The notes beneath the pieces were generated by a model, which made no database searches, was not told the origin of the DNA, and saw only the letters and a program-made list of their open reading frames with translations. Below are positions 25,287 through 33,197 of a stretch of DNA of 60,122 nucleotides, in pieces. The position numbers and the translations under genes were made by a program. Within the stretch, counting starts at the first letter, position 1, and each line of letters starts with the position of its first letter. The DNA is from JBCDCB01 sp039182735 (GTDB lineage: Bacteria > Planctomycetota > Phycisphaerae > Phycisphaerales > UBA1924), in the NCBI GenBank assembly GCA_039182735.1, contig JBCDCB010000015.1:1-60122 (forward strand). Direction: 5' to 3'.

Positions 25287-26729
25287 TCACTCGCCAACCG
25301 TCTTCTTCCGGCGGAGCACATGGTGATAGTGCTGCGCGAAGCGGTGTGCCTCGTCGCGCACCTGCTGGCACAGACGCAGCCCGAGGTTCTCACGCCCAAG
25401 CCGGATCGGCTCGCTGCGCTCCTGCACGTAGATCAGCTCTTCCTTCTTCGCCAGCGAGATCACCATGGGCGGCTTCACGTCCAGATCCTCGAACACCTCC
25501 ATCGCCGCGTGCAGCTGACCCAGCCCGCCGTCGATCAGGATCACCTCGGGATACAGCTCGTTGCCCTGCCCCGCCTCGCGATAGCGCCGGCTCACCACCT
25601 CGCGGATCGACGCATAATCATCGTTGTCCGCCGTCTGGATGCGGTACCGCCGGTACTCGTCCTTGAAGGGTTTGCCGTCGATGAAGCACACTTTGCTGCC
25701 GACGGTCTCGCCGCCCTGCAGGTGCGCGATATCGATCCCCTCGATGCACCGGATCGGCTCGTCGAGCCCCAGCGTCTTCTGCAGGCTCTTGGGACCGCCG
25801 ATCGGATCGACGTACCCGATCTCGCTCTCCGGCTGCCAACCATCCGCCCGCGACCCCCGCTCATCCAGACGCTGGAGCGCCTTGAGCTGATCGCGGATCG
25901 CCGCGGCCTGCTCGAACTGCAAGTCCTCCGCGAGCGCCGTCATGTCGCGCTCCATCTCGCGCATCATCGCGCTGCGCTTCGTGCCGAGAAACTTCACAAA
26001 GCGGTCCACGTCGTCCCTGTACGCCTCGACGCCGATCTTCTCCGCGCACGGCGCCGTGCACTGCCCGATCGCGTACAGCAGGCACGGGCGGAAGAACCGG
26101 TTCTTCTTGTCGCCCGGCACGATGTCCAGCCGGCACGTGCGGAACTTAAACACGCGCTGCAGCACCTGCACCGCCTCGCGCAGCGCGCCCGCGTTCGTGA
26201 AGGGGCCGAGGATCTTCGCGCCCTTCATCTCCGGCATCACGCTGCCGTCCTCGTCGATCCCCGTCGGGTTCCGTGTCACGAACACGCGCGGGTACGCCTC
26301 CTTCACCGTGATCACGAGGTACGGGAACGTCTTGTCGTCGATGAGCCGCTCGTTGTACTTGGGCTTGATGTCCTTGATCAGCCGGTTCTCGGTGAGCAGC
26401 GCCTCCCACTCGCCCTCGCACAGCAGCACGTCGAAGTCGTGTACCTCGCCGAGCAAGCCCTGCTTCTTGTGACCCAGGTCGGCCGAGGGCACGAAGTACG
26501 ACGACACCCGATCGCACAGCTTCGCGGCCTTGCCCACGTACAGCACCACGCCCTTGTGGTCCTTCATCAGGTACACGCCGGGCGCGGGCGGCAGCCCGCG
26601 CGCACGCTCGTTCAAACGGCGCAGACGCACCTCGCGCGACTCCGTCCCCCACGGGGGCGGCGCATCGCTCGGCAAAAACCCATCCTCATCAAGGTCTGCC
26701 AGCGGCGTGATGTCCGGATCGTCAGGCAC
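25287..26729 (-). CDS. uvrC: UvrC excinuclease subunit lacking the C-terminal HhH region
   Basis: A 480-residue UvrC, the nuclease of UvrABC nucleotide excision repair. The N-terminal GIY-YIG domain is at about residues 50-140 (GVYLMKDHKGVVLYVGKAAK). A Cys-rich block, PCLLYAIGQCTAPC, is followed by the UvrB-binding UVR helix pair (LQFEQAAAIRDQLKAL), then the RNase-H-like domain with ILIDGGLGQLHAAM and RDEAHRFAQHYHH. The protein ends 12 residues later. E. coli UvrC is 610 residues, and the missing part is the tandem helix-hairpin-helix DNA-binding region. It is preceded by an M20 peptidase and an unknown gene in the same operon. Confidence 0.93.
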   Translation of the reverse strand: MPDDPDITPLADLDEDGFLPSDAPPPWGTESREVRLRRLNERARGLPPAPGVYLMKDHKGVVLYVGKAAKLCDRVSSYFVPSADLGHKKQGLLGEVHDFDVLLCEGEWEALLTENRLIKDIKPKYNERLIDDKTFPYLVITVKEAYPRVFVTRNPTGIDEDGSVMPEMKGAKILGPFTNAGALREAVQVLQRVFKFRTCRLDIVPGDKKNRFFRPCLLYAIGQCTAPCAEKIGVEAYRDDVDRFVKFLGTKRSAMMREMERDMTALAEDLQFEQAAAIRDQLKALQRLDERGSRADGWQPESEIGYVDPIGGPKSLQKTLGLDEPIRCIEGIDIAHLQGGETVGSKVCFIDGKPFKDEYRRYRIQTADNDDYASIREVVSRRYREAGQGNELYPEVILIDGGLGQLHAAMEVFEDLDVKPPMVISLAKKEELIYVQERSEPIRLGRENLGLRLCQQVRDEAHRFAQHYHHVLRRKKTVGE

Positions 26730-26738
26730 GGAACGATG

Positions 26739-27062
26739 CTAGGAGTCGCGATTCCACACGATCCGCTCGCTTTGCTCAAAGGGCGGCTGCGTCGCCTCCC
26801 ACATCTCACGGTGAAGATCGCAACGCGTGTACTCGCCGAGCAGTGACAGCACGGAATTCCAGCCGGCCTCGTCTTCGCAGATAAGGAACCAGTTGTCTGT
26901 CGCGAGCGCCTCGATTCCCAGCACAACAACGTCTTGCGAGAAGTGATCTTCCTTGAAGAACTTCAGCCTACGGATGTCGGCGAGTTTGACGACAAAGTCA
27001 ACTCGTCCCCCCGCGCACTTCGTCAGCACACCGTCTCGGATCTCGACGGTCGAGTCGCTCAC
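26739..27062 (-). CDS. hypothetical protein, 107 aa
   Basis: Unknown family. It is a soluble, mixed alpha/beta-looking protein with segments DFVVKLADIRRLKFFKEDHF, GIEALATDNWFLICEDE and GEYTRCDLHREMWEAT; the Trp and acidic content recall small regulatory or binding domains, but there is no clear match. The GTG start overlaps the stop of the M20 peptidase as GTGA, giving a 4-base overlap, and uvrC starts 9 bases after its stop. It is therefore tightly placed inside an operon between two enzymes. Confidence 0.7.
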   Translation of the reverse strand: MSDSTVEIRDGVLTKCAGGRVDFVVKLADIRRLKFFKEDHFSQDVVVLGIEALATDNWFLICEDEAGWNSVLSLLGEYTRCDLHREMWEATQPPFEQSERIVWNRDS

Positions 27063-28282
27063 ACCCGCTCGTCCAACGCCAGCGCCACCATCGTGCGCAC
27101 GCCCGTTTCCAGCGCATCGTCGTTGAAGTCGAACGTCGGCGTGTGCAAGCCCGGGTAGCTCGGCGCACCGATCGGCTTCAGACCGATCACATAAAAGCAC
27201 GCCTTCGCGTGCGCGCCGTAGTACGCGAAGTCCTCGCCGCCCATCGTCGGCTGCTCGCGCTCGAAGACCTTGCCGGGGCCCAGTGTCTCCTGCGCCACGC
27301 GCCGGAACCGACCCGTCGCGTGCGCATCGTTGTGCGTCACGGGGTACCCGCCTTGCCAGTTCACCTCGATCGTCGCACCCATCGCGCTGCCGACGCCCTT
27401 CGCGACCTCTTCGAAGCGACCGGTCACGAGCGTGCGATCGCTCTCGCTGAGCGTGCGGATCGTGCCGCGGAGCTTGGCTTCGTCGGGGATCACGTTGCGC
27501 GCGTGCCCGGCCTTGATCTCACCGAACGTAATAACCGCGGAACTCACCGGACTCACGCTGCGCGCCACGATCGTCTGCGCCGCGACGATGAACTGCGCCG
27601 CGGCCACGATCGGATCGACCGTGTTGTGCGGGTACGCGGCGTGCCCGCCTTTGCCACGCACGATCACCTCGAACTCGCTCGTCCCCGCGAGCAGCGGGCC
27701 GACGCGCGTCGCGACGTTGCCCACCTCCATGTCGGGCCAGCCGTGCAGCCCGTACATCAGATCGACCGGCTTGCCGAGGCGCGAGCCATCGATCGCGCCG
27801 TCCTTGCACATCGCGTCGCCACCACCGCCGCCCTCTTCCGCGGGCTGGAAGACAAGCGTCACGTTGTTCGGGCGATCGCCCAACTGGTTAAGCACGCGCG
27901 CGACACCAAGGAGGTTCGCGGTGTGCCCGTCGTGCCCGCACGCGTGCATCGTGCCCGGCGTCTGGCTCGCGTACTCAACACCCGTCTCTTCGAGGATCGG
28001 CAGCGCGTCCATATCCGCACGCAGCCCGATCGTCGGGGCGCTCGCCGGATCGACCCCCGCGCGATTCGCAGGCAGGTGCGCGATCACGCCCGTCCCCCGC
28101 GCCAAGCCCGCGGCATGCTCAATGCCGAGATCCTTCAACTCCGCGACCACACGCTCGCTCGTCCGCGTCTCCAGATAGCCGAGCTCGGGATGCCTGTGAA
28201 GATCGCGCCGGATGCCCGTCACGTGCGGCAGGGCGGCCGCGGTCAGCGATGCAACGTCGTCTCGCGTGGCGGTTTGAGTCAT
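27059..28282 (-). CDS. M20 family amidohydrolase (N-acyl-amino-acid hydrolase type)
   Basis: A 407-residue zinc amidohydrolase of the M20D/IAA-amino-acid hydrolase group, related to hippurate hydrolase and N-acyl-L-amino-acid amidohydrolases. Metal ligands are visible in HACGHDGHT, FQPAEEGGGGG (catalytic Glu pair), LHGWPDM and the C-terminal GGEDFAYY. It should cleave an amide between an acyl group and an amino acid in the cytosol. The length is normal. No clear ribosome site precedes the ATG, so it may be leaderless or weakly translated. It heads a four-gene operon with uvrC. Confidence 0.92.
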   Translation of the reverse strand: MTQTATRDDVASLTAAALPHVTGIRRDLHRHPELGYLETRTSERVVAELKDLGIEHAAGLARGTGVIAHLPANRAGVDPASAPTIGLRADMDALPILEETGVEYASQTPGTMHACGHDGHTANLLGVARVLNQLGDRPNNVTLVFQPAEEGGGGGDAMCKDGAIDGSRLGKPVDLMYGLHGWPDMEVGNVATRVGPLLAGTSEFEVIVRGKGGHAAYPHNTVDPIVAAAQFIVAAQTIVARSVSPVSSAVITFGEIKAGHARNVIPDEAKLRGTIRTLSESDRTLVTGRFEEVAKGVGSAMGATIEVNWQGGYPVTHNDAHATGRFRRVAQETLGPGKVFEREQPTMGGEDFAYYGAHAKACFYVIGLKPIGAPSYPGLHTPTFDFNDDALETGVRTMVALALDERV

Positions 28283-28324
28283 ACTTGGATCGTAGCCAAA
28301 CGAGTGACCGAAGAAGAGGCTGCC

Positions 28325-28624
28325 ATGCCGAAGCCCAAGCCAAGCCGAATCATGCGATGGACAGTCCGACTTGTGCTCGTCGGAGTCATCGTGATGCTGG
28401 GTGTACCAACCGGTTCAATCCTGCTAGCCGAGTACGAAGTTCGCAGGTACCTGAGCAGAATCGACCCTCAGTACCCCTCCGAGATTACGCTTGAACGATG
28501 GTGCCCATATCCATGGGGCCTGATGTGGGTCAGCTTCAGGGTGCACGATAATCCGCGGAGAGGTCGCGCGGACTGGTACTTGCTACCGAACAAGAAGTTC
28601 AGCCGCATCGAACTCTATAAGTGA
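28325..28624 (+). CDS. small membrane-anchored hypothetical protein, 99 aa
   Basis: A short Lys/Arg-rich cytosolic start, then one hydrophobic segment (about residues 13-34), then a small domain containing ERWCPYPWGLMWVSFRVHDN. The family is unknown. GAAGAAGAGG precedes the ATG. Its TGA overlaps the GTG of the next gene by four bases (GTGA). That gene also has an N-terminal anchor, so the two may form a pair. The local base composition is somewhat less GC-rich than the neighbours. Confidence 0.65.
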   Translation: MPKPKPSRIMRWTVRLVLVGVIVMLGVPTGSILLAEYEVRRYLSRIDPQYPSEITLERWCPYPWGLMWVSFRVHDNPRRGRADWYLLPNKKFSRIELYK

Positions 28625-29577
28625 CAACGGCCTTACTTCAGGATCCGCATCCCACGCCACACGTAGAGGTTGGTGAGATGCAAGACGTGACGAGACCCGA
28701 CATGACACTTCGCGAACTCTTGATGGTGCTCGCCTGCATGGTGCTGCTGTTCGTGGTGTTCATGACCATCATGCCGAGCGGGCCCGGGCGAGATCGAGGC
28801 AATCTCGCAAAGGAGATGTCTCAGCAGCGACGATTCCTCAACGCGATGTCCTCCGTGACCCAGGTCAACGATGGCAAGTTCATGCTGCCGTCGATTCTCG
28901 ATGCCAACGGCCAGACCTTGCGCGGCCCGGCAAAGGCGAAGGACACGAGTGCAAACATCTTCTCGTTCCTGATCTGGCAGCGATTGCTCGAGCCCGATTC
29001 GGTTGTCTCATCGGCAGATCGCGGCAACGTGGAGATCGATCACGACTATCAATTCGAATCGCCGAGTGCGGCAGTCGATCCCGCGAACGCTCTGTGGGAT
29101 CCCAGCTTTCGCGCCGACTTCACGGGCGACGAGCCGGGAAACCTCTCGTTCGCGCATGCGAGCGTGGATGTACTCGTGCAAGGCTTGCAGGGAGATCCAT
29201 CAGTTCCGCTCATCTCAACCCGCTGGCCCAGAATCGAATCCGTCACCAAGCAAGACGGCTCCGTACGTGTGGGTGTGAACGATCCTCAGTCGATCACGTT
29301 TCGATTCTTCAAGCCTGCAAACGCGTGGTCGGGTGCGGTTGGGATGAGCGATGGATCTTCATCGCCACACGAACATGCGCTGACGCATATTGACGCCGAT
29401 GAGTATCTCGTGAGCCAGGATCTCTCGGGGTCGAGTCGCTCCCCGTACCCCGGCTCGATCTACCACGACATCCTCTTCTACGACGAGCCGGACGACCCGT
29501 CGAACACGAACCACTTCCTCGGCATCTTTATCGAGGCCGGCGCTACGCGCGACGACTTCAAGCCCATTTGGGACTGA
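28621..29577 (+). CDS. pseudopilin-like exported protein
   Basis: A 318-residue protein with a type IV prepilin-like N-terminus: DMTLRELLMVLACMVLLFVV at residues 27-46, matching the TLxEL pattern with Glu at +5, but with Asp-Met in place of the usual Gly-Phe before the hydrophobic core. Downstream it is a large non-helical domain rich in Asp, Ser and Pro. A similar layout occurs in the abundant DUF1559-type pseudopilin-like proteins of Planctomycetes. The GTG start at 28621 leaves 26 leading residues; an ATG at 28678 would leave seven. It overlaps the stop of the preceding membrane-protein gene by four bases. Confidence 0.65.
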   Translation: MTTALLQDPHPTPHVEVGEMQDVTRPDMTLRELLMVLACMVLLFVVFMTIMPSGPGRDRGNLAKEMSQQRRFLNAMSSVTQVNDGKFMLPSILDANGQTLRGPAKAKDTSANIFSFLIWQRLLEPDSVVSSADRGNVEIDHDYQFESPSAAVDPANALWDPSFRADFTGDEPGNLSFAHASVDVLVQGLQGDPSVPLISTRWPRIESVTKQDGSVRVGVNDPQSITFRFFKPANAWSGAVGMSDGSSSPHEHALTHIDADEYLVSQDLSGSSRSPYPGSIYHDILFYDEPDDPSNTNHFLGIFIEAGATRDDFKPIWD

Positions 29578-29585
29578 CTGCTCGC

Positions 29586-29648
29586 TCTCCCACGCTCCGT
29601 GAACTCTGTGCCCTCTGTGGTGAATCTCTCCGCGTTCTCCGCAGTGCG
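29586..29648. repeat. CACAGAG-type dispersed repeat, downstream of the release-factor-like gene
   Basis: On the minus strand this reads TTCACCACAGAGGGCACAGA, preceded by GCGGAGAACGCGGAGAGA and followed by GTTCACGGAG. From memory, sequences of this TTCACCACAGAGG-CACAGAG kind occur in many copies in various bacterial genomes, including planctomycetes, and are often mistranslated as small proteins. Only one copy is in this window. I infer that it is part of such a dispersed family. Confidence 0.5.
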
Positions 29649-29654
29649 CATCAC

Positions 29655-30263
29655 TCACTTCAACGTCCGCATCCCGCGTTGCTCGCGTTCCTTGTTCAGC
29701 ATCGCCAGCGCCGCCGGGTGCTCCTTCACCAGTTTCACGAGCTGGCTCGTCGAAATATCCAGCCGCACCGCCGCGTCGCGCACCTCCCAGTTCGCCGCCG
29801 CGATCGTGTCGAGCGCCTCGGCCAGCAGGCTCGGGTAATCCCGATGCTCCGGATTGATCGAGAGCGTTCCCCCCGCCCCGCCGAAGACCGGGTCCACCGG
29901 TCCTTTCCGTTTGCGCAGGCGCGAGCGCCACAGCGCCGAACCGATGGGCCCCGCGGGCACAACGCACCGGTGCTCGGTCGCGAGCTTGAGCCGAAGGCGA
30001 CGCAGCGCAACGCGCCGGTTCTCTTTCACCGTGCGCCGCTCGCCCGCGACCGCGGAGAGGCCAGTCTCCGTGTGCGTGAGTGTGACCTGCGTCTCGACCT
30101 TGTTGCGGTTCTGACCGCCGGGCCCGCTCGTCCGGCCCTGCCCCCACCCGCACAACTTGAGAAGGTCGTCGTCGCTCATGGCGGCAGGGTGCGACCACCT
30201 GGCACTTGGCTGATCTGCGTAGATCTGCTCGAACGGGTCGAGTTCGTGACGCTCGCCGCTCAT
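29655..30263 (-). CDS. release-factor-like peptidyl-tRNA hydrolase domain protein (GGQ)
   Basis: A 202-residue protein with an RF-1-type catalytic domain but no codon-recognition domain. The GGQ motif is in RTSGPGGQNRNKVET at about residues 45-60, followed by the conserved VTLTHTETGLSA block. This size and organisation match the ArfB/ICT1-like or RF-H-like factors that release peptides from stalled or special ribosomes. The C-terminal 80 residues (with TLSINPEHRDYPSLLAEALD) are not the Lys/Arg-rich tail of ArfB, so a different ribosome contact is possible. The ATG overlaps the stop of tsaD by four bases (ATGA). Confidence 0.85.
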   Translation of the reverse strand: MSGERHELDPFEQIYADQPSARWSHPAAMSDDDLLKLCGWGQGRTSGPGGQNRNKVETQVTLTHTETGLSAVAGERRTVKENRRVALRRLRLKLATEHRCVVPAGPIGSALWRSRLRKRKGPVDPVFGGAGGTLSINPEHRDYPSLLAEALDTIAAANWEVRDAAVRLDISTSQLVKLVKEHPAALAMLNKEREQRGMRTLK

Positions 30264-31321
30264 CGGATCGCGGACATCGGCGACGCGACGAGCCCGAGCC
30301 AGTCACCGCCGTCGCGTTCGAGTTTGCGATGCGCGAGCCCAGCGAGCATCGCCGCGTTGTCCAGGCACAGGTCCGTCCTCGGCAACCGCAGTTCGAGTTC
30401 GCGTGCGCGCGCCAACGACTCGAGCTCCGCGCGCAAGCGTGTATTCGCGCTGACGCCGCCGCCGACGAGCAGCGTGCGCACGGGCGTGTCTGTCGCATCG
30501 AGCGCACGTTCGATCTTGAGCGTGATCGCCCGCACCGCGGCACGCTCGAACGAGGCGCACAGATTCGCCTTCATGCGCTCATCGAGGTCCCATCCGTCGC
30601 GCTCGAACGAGCCATCGCTGTTCGGCTTGCCGCGCGCTTCGTACAGCACCGCCGTCTTCAGCCCCGAGTACGAAAAATCCAGTGATTCACGCGAGAGGCG
30701 CGACACGGGGAAGTCGTGCGCACGCTCGTCGCCCGTGCGCGCGAGGCGATCGACCGCCGGCCCGCCCGGGTGCCCGAGCCCGAGCATCGAGGAGACCTTG
30801 TCGAACGCCTCGCCGATCGCGTCGTCGATCGTCTTGCCGAGGAGCATGACGTCGAGCGGGCCGCGCAGCAGGTACATCGCGGTGTGCCCGCCGCTGACCA
30901 CGAGCCCGAGCGCCGGGAAGACCGACTCATCACTCCATGTGTCGTCGTCCAGCAGCCCGGCGTAGAGGTGCGCCTGCACGTGGTCGATCCCGACGATCGG
31001 CGTGTCGAGCGACCACGCCAGCGCCTTCGCCGCCGACACGCCGACGAGCAGCGCGCCGATCAAACCCGGGCGGTGCCCGACCGCGATCGCGTCGATGTCG
31101 CGGAACGTCACGCCCGCGTCGTCGAGCGCTCGGCGCAGGACGGGCATGATGCGTTCGACGTGCGCGCGCGAGGCGATCTCCGGCACCACACCGCCGTACT
31201 CCGCGTGCAGGTCGTGCTGCGACGCGATCACGTTGCTCAGCACCGTGCGCCCATCGCGGACGACGCTCGCGCCGGTCTCATCGCACGAGGATTCGATCCC
31301 GAGGATCAGCATCGTGCGCAC
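30260..31321 (-). CDS. tsaD: tRNA N6-threonylcarbamoyladenosine transferase subunit TsaD
   Basis: A 353-residue TsaD (Kae1/Gcp), which transfers the threonylcarbamoyl group to A37 of ANN-reading tRNAs as part of the TsaBDE system. The N-terminal ILGIESSCDETGA, metal-binding His pair in DHVQAHLYAG, and nucleotide-binding VSGGHTAMYLL and VGGGVSANTRLRAEL are intact. The start is either GTG at 31321 or ATG at 31312; both precede the conserved fold. It lies one base after the S41 protease stop and overlaps the release-factor-like gene, forming a three-gene operon with a translation-related pair. Confidence 0.96.
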   Translation of the reverse strand: MRTMLILGIESSCDETGASVVRDGRTVLSNVIASQHDLHAEYGGVVPEIASRAHVERIMPVLRRALDDAGVTFRDIDAIAVGHRPGLIGALLVGVSAAKALAWSLDTPIVGIDHVQAHLYAGLLDDDTWSDESVFPALGLVVSGGHTAMYLLRGPLDVMLLGKTIDDAIGEAFDKVSSMLGLGHPGGPAVDRLARTGDERAHDFPVSRLSRESLDFSYSGLKTAVLYEARGKPNSDGSFERDGWDLDERMKANLCASFERAAVRAITLKIERALDATDTPVRTLLVGGGVSANTRLRAELESLARARELELRLPRTDLCLDNAAMLAGLAHRKLERDGGDWLGLVASPMSAIR

Positions 31322-31322
31322 G

Positions 31323-33071
31323 TCACGGGTTGATGACGTCCTCGTTGATTACTTCGAGCGGCGCGCCGGAGAACCAGATGTTGATCCGATCATCGGTGAT
31401 GCGCAGCTCGCGCACGATGCGACCGTTCTCGTCTCGCAGCGTCAGCGTGCCGCCTTCGAGTTCGACGTCGTCCGGGATGAGCTCGTCGCTCTCATCCGTG
31501 TCCTCTGCGGCGATGCTCGACAGCGCGCTGATCCGCTCTTCGCTGCGAGCCAGTTCGCGCAGCAGCAGGTCGTACCGGCGCTCTTCGACCTCCAGCGCCG
31601 CGAGTTCCAGCGTACCCTCGGGCACATCGCCGCCCACCGCTTCCCACTCGCCGGTCTCGACCTTGGTCCGCAGCGCGCGCACCGAGGCGCTGAGCTGTTT
31701 GTCCTTGAGGTAGCCGAGGATCCACTCCGGGTTGACCCAGTCGCCTTCGAGCGACTCGCCCTCCGGGCGGATGACTTCTTCGTCCCGCCGGATGCGCAGC
31801 ATCTCGATGTACTGCTCGTTGGTCATGGGCACGTAGAAGCCCGGCGACGGGTCCACGCCCCAGCGCGTCGATTCGTCGGTGCGCTGGATGAGCCGCCCGC
31901 TCGGGAGGTAGTAGTTGGCCTCGGTGATTTTGAGCTGCCCGCTGCCGCTGGGGAGCGGGATGATCGTCTGGACGGAGCCCTTGCCGAACGACCGTTCACC
32001 GACGACCTTGCCGCGGTCGTTGTCCGCGATGGCGCCCGCGACAATCTCGCTGGCAGAAGCCGACTGCCCGTTGACCATCACGATCATCGGGAAGTCGGGC
32101 AGCGTGCCGCGCTCGCGTGCGACGAATCGGTCCTCTTCGACCGTGCGCCCCGAGGTCGAGACGATCACGCCTTCTTCGAGGAACATGTCCGCCATCTGCA
32201 CGGCCGCCGACAGCGCACCGCCTCCGTTGAAACGCAGATCGAGGATGAAGCCCCGCATGTCGTCGCGGAGCAGCGCTTCGAGCGACTCGCGTAGCACGGG
32301 AACGGTGCTCGCGGTGAACTGCGTGACGCGCACGTAGCCGATCTTGCGATCGGGATCGATCATGTACGTCCAGTCTTCGCCTTCGCGATGGATGCCCTTG
32401 ATCGTCTGCGTGAGGATGCGCTGACGCACGATCTCCAGATCGAACCGCACCGTGCCCATCTCGGGCCCCGGTGCCTCGCCGACCATCCCGGGCACCGACG
32501 CGGGCAGCGCCATCGGCGGCAGGTCGTCCGCGTCGCCCTGACGCTCGATCGTCACGCGCACCGTGCTGCCCGGTTTGCCGGTCAGGTTGTTGATGATCTC
32601 ATCGACTTCCCACTGCCAGACCGAAGTCCCGTCCACGGCGACCACGAGGTCGTCCGCCTCGATGCCCGCCTTGAACGCGGGCGAGTCTTCCAGCGGGCTC
32701 ACGATCAGCAGCCATCCGTCCTCGCCGCGCACCTGCGCACCGATGCCCACGAACTCCCCGCGCACCGCCTTGTCGAAGTCTGCCAGGTCCGCCGGCGGGA
32801 TGTACTCCGTGTAGCGGTCGTCGAGCTCTTCGAGCATCCCGCGGATCGCGCCCTCTTGCAGCGATTCCAGATCGGGATCGCGGTAGAAGCGGTTGTCGAT
32901 CGTCACCAAAATATCGATCACCGGCTCCGTCCACGCGTACAGCGACGAACGCTCGGCGATCGCCATCGGGATCCGCACGAACAGCACACCCACCACCGCG
33001 ACCAGCAGGATCGCCGCCAGCGCGACGCGACCGGGACGGGAGGCGGACAAAACTCTCTGGCGATCGCTCAC
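31323..33071 (-). CDS. S41 family C-terminal processing protease (CtpA-like) with PDZ domain
   Basis: A 582-residue protease. One N-terminal membrane anchor (about residues 16-36) places the rest in the periplasm. A PDZ domain (about residues 90-180) precedes the S41 domain, with catalytic Ser in NGQSASASEIVAGAI and the Lys in ERSFGKGSVQ. CtpA/Prc-type proteases trim or degrade proteins from their C-terminus. A C-terminal extension of about 150 residues, charged and Leu-rich with a possible coiled coil, is longer than in E. coli-type short CtpA. The GTG at 33071 is preceded by AAGGAG. It heads an operon with tsaD and the release-factor-like gene. Confidence 0.92.
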   Translation of the reverse strand: MSDRQRVLSASRPGRVALAAILLVAVVGVLFVRIPMAIAERSSLYAWTEPVIDILVTIDNRFYRDPDLESLQEGAIRGMLEELDDRYTEYIPPADLADFDKAVRGEFVGIGAQVRGEDGWLLIVSPLEDSPAFKAGIEADDLVVAVDGTSVWQWEVDEIINNLTGKPGSTVRVTIERQGDADDLPPMALPASVPGMVGEAPGPEMGTVRFDLEIVRQRILTQTIKGIHREGEDWTYMIDPDRKIGYVRVTQFTASTVPVLRESLEALLRDDMRGFILDLRFNGGGALSAAVQMADMFLEEGVIVSTSGRTVEEDRFVARERGTLPDFPMIVMVNGQSASASEIVAGAIADNDRGKVVGERSFGKGSVQTIIPLPSGSGQLKITEANYYLPSGRLIQRTDESTRWGVDPSPGFYVPMTNEQYIEMLRIRRDEEVIRPEGESLEGDWVNPEWILGYLKDKQLSASVRALRTKVETGEWEAVGGDVPEGTLELAALEVEERRYDLLLRELARSEERISALSSIAAEDTDESDELIPDDVELEGGTLTLRDENGRIVRELRITDDRINIWFSGAPLEVINEDVINP

Positions 33072-33197
33072 GGCGTGCTCCTTCGCGCTCGGACGCGGGA
33101 CTCCTCGGACAGAGATAGTAGGGGAGAGGCCCCTCGGCGTTGCATTCGCACGTTTTGCCGAGAAAGACGCGTCCGAGGCGTCAACAATCATCATTCC

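Noticed and set aside
29599..29838. A small protein MNSVPSVVNL... near the CACAGAG repeat
   Set aside because: Typical mistranslation of the dispersed repeat; it lies antisense to the release-factor-like gene.
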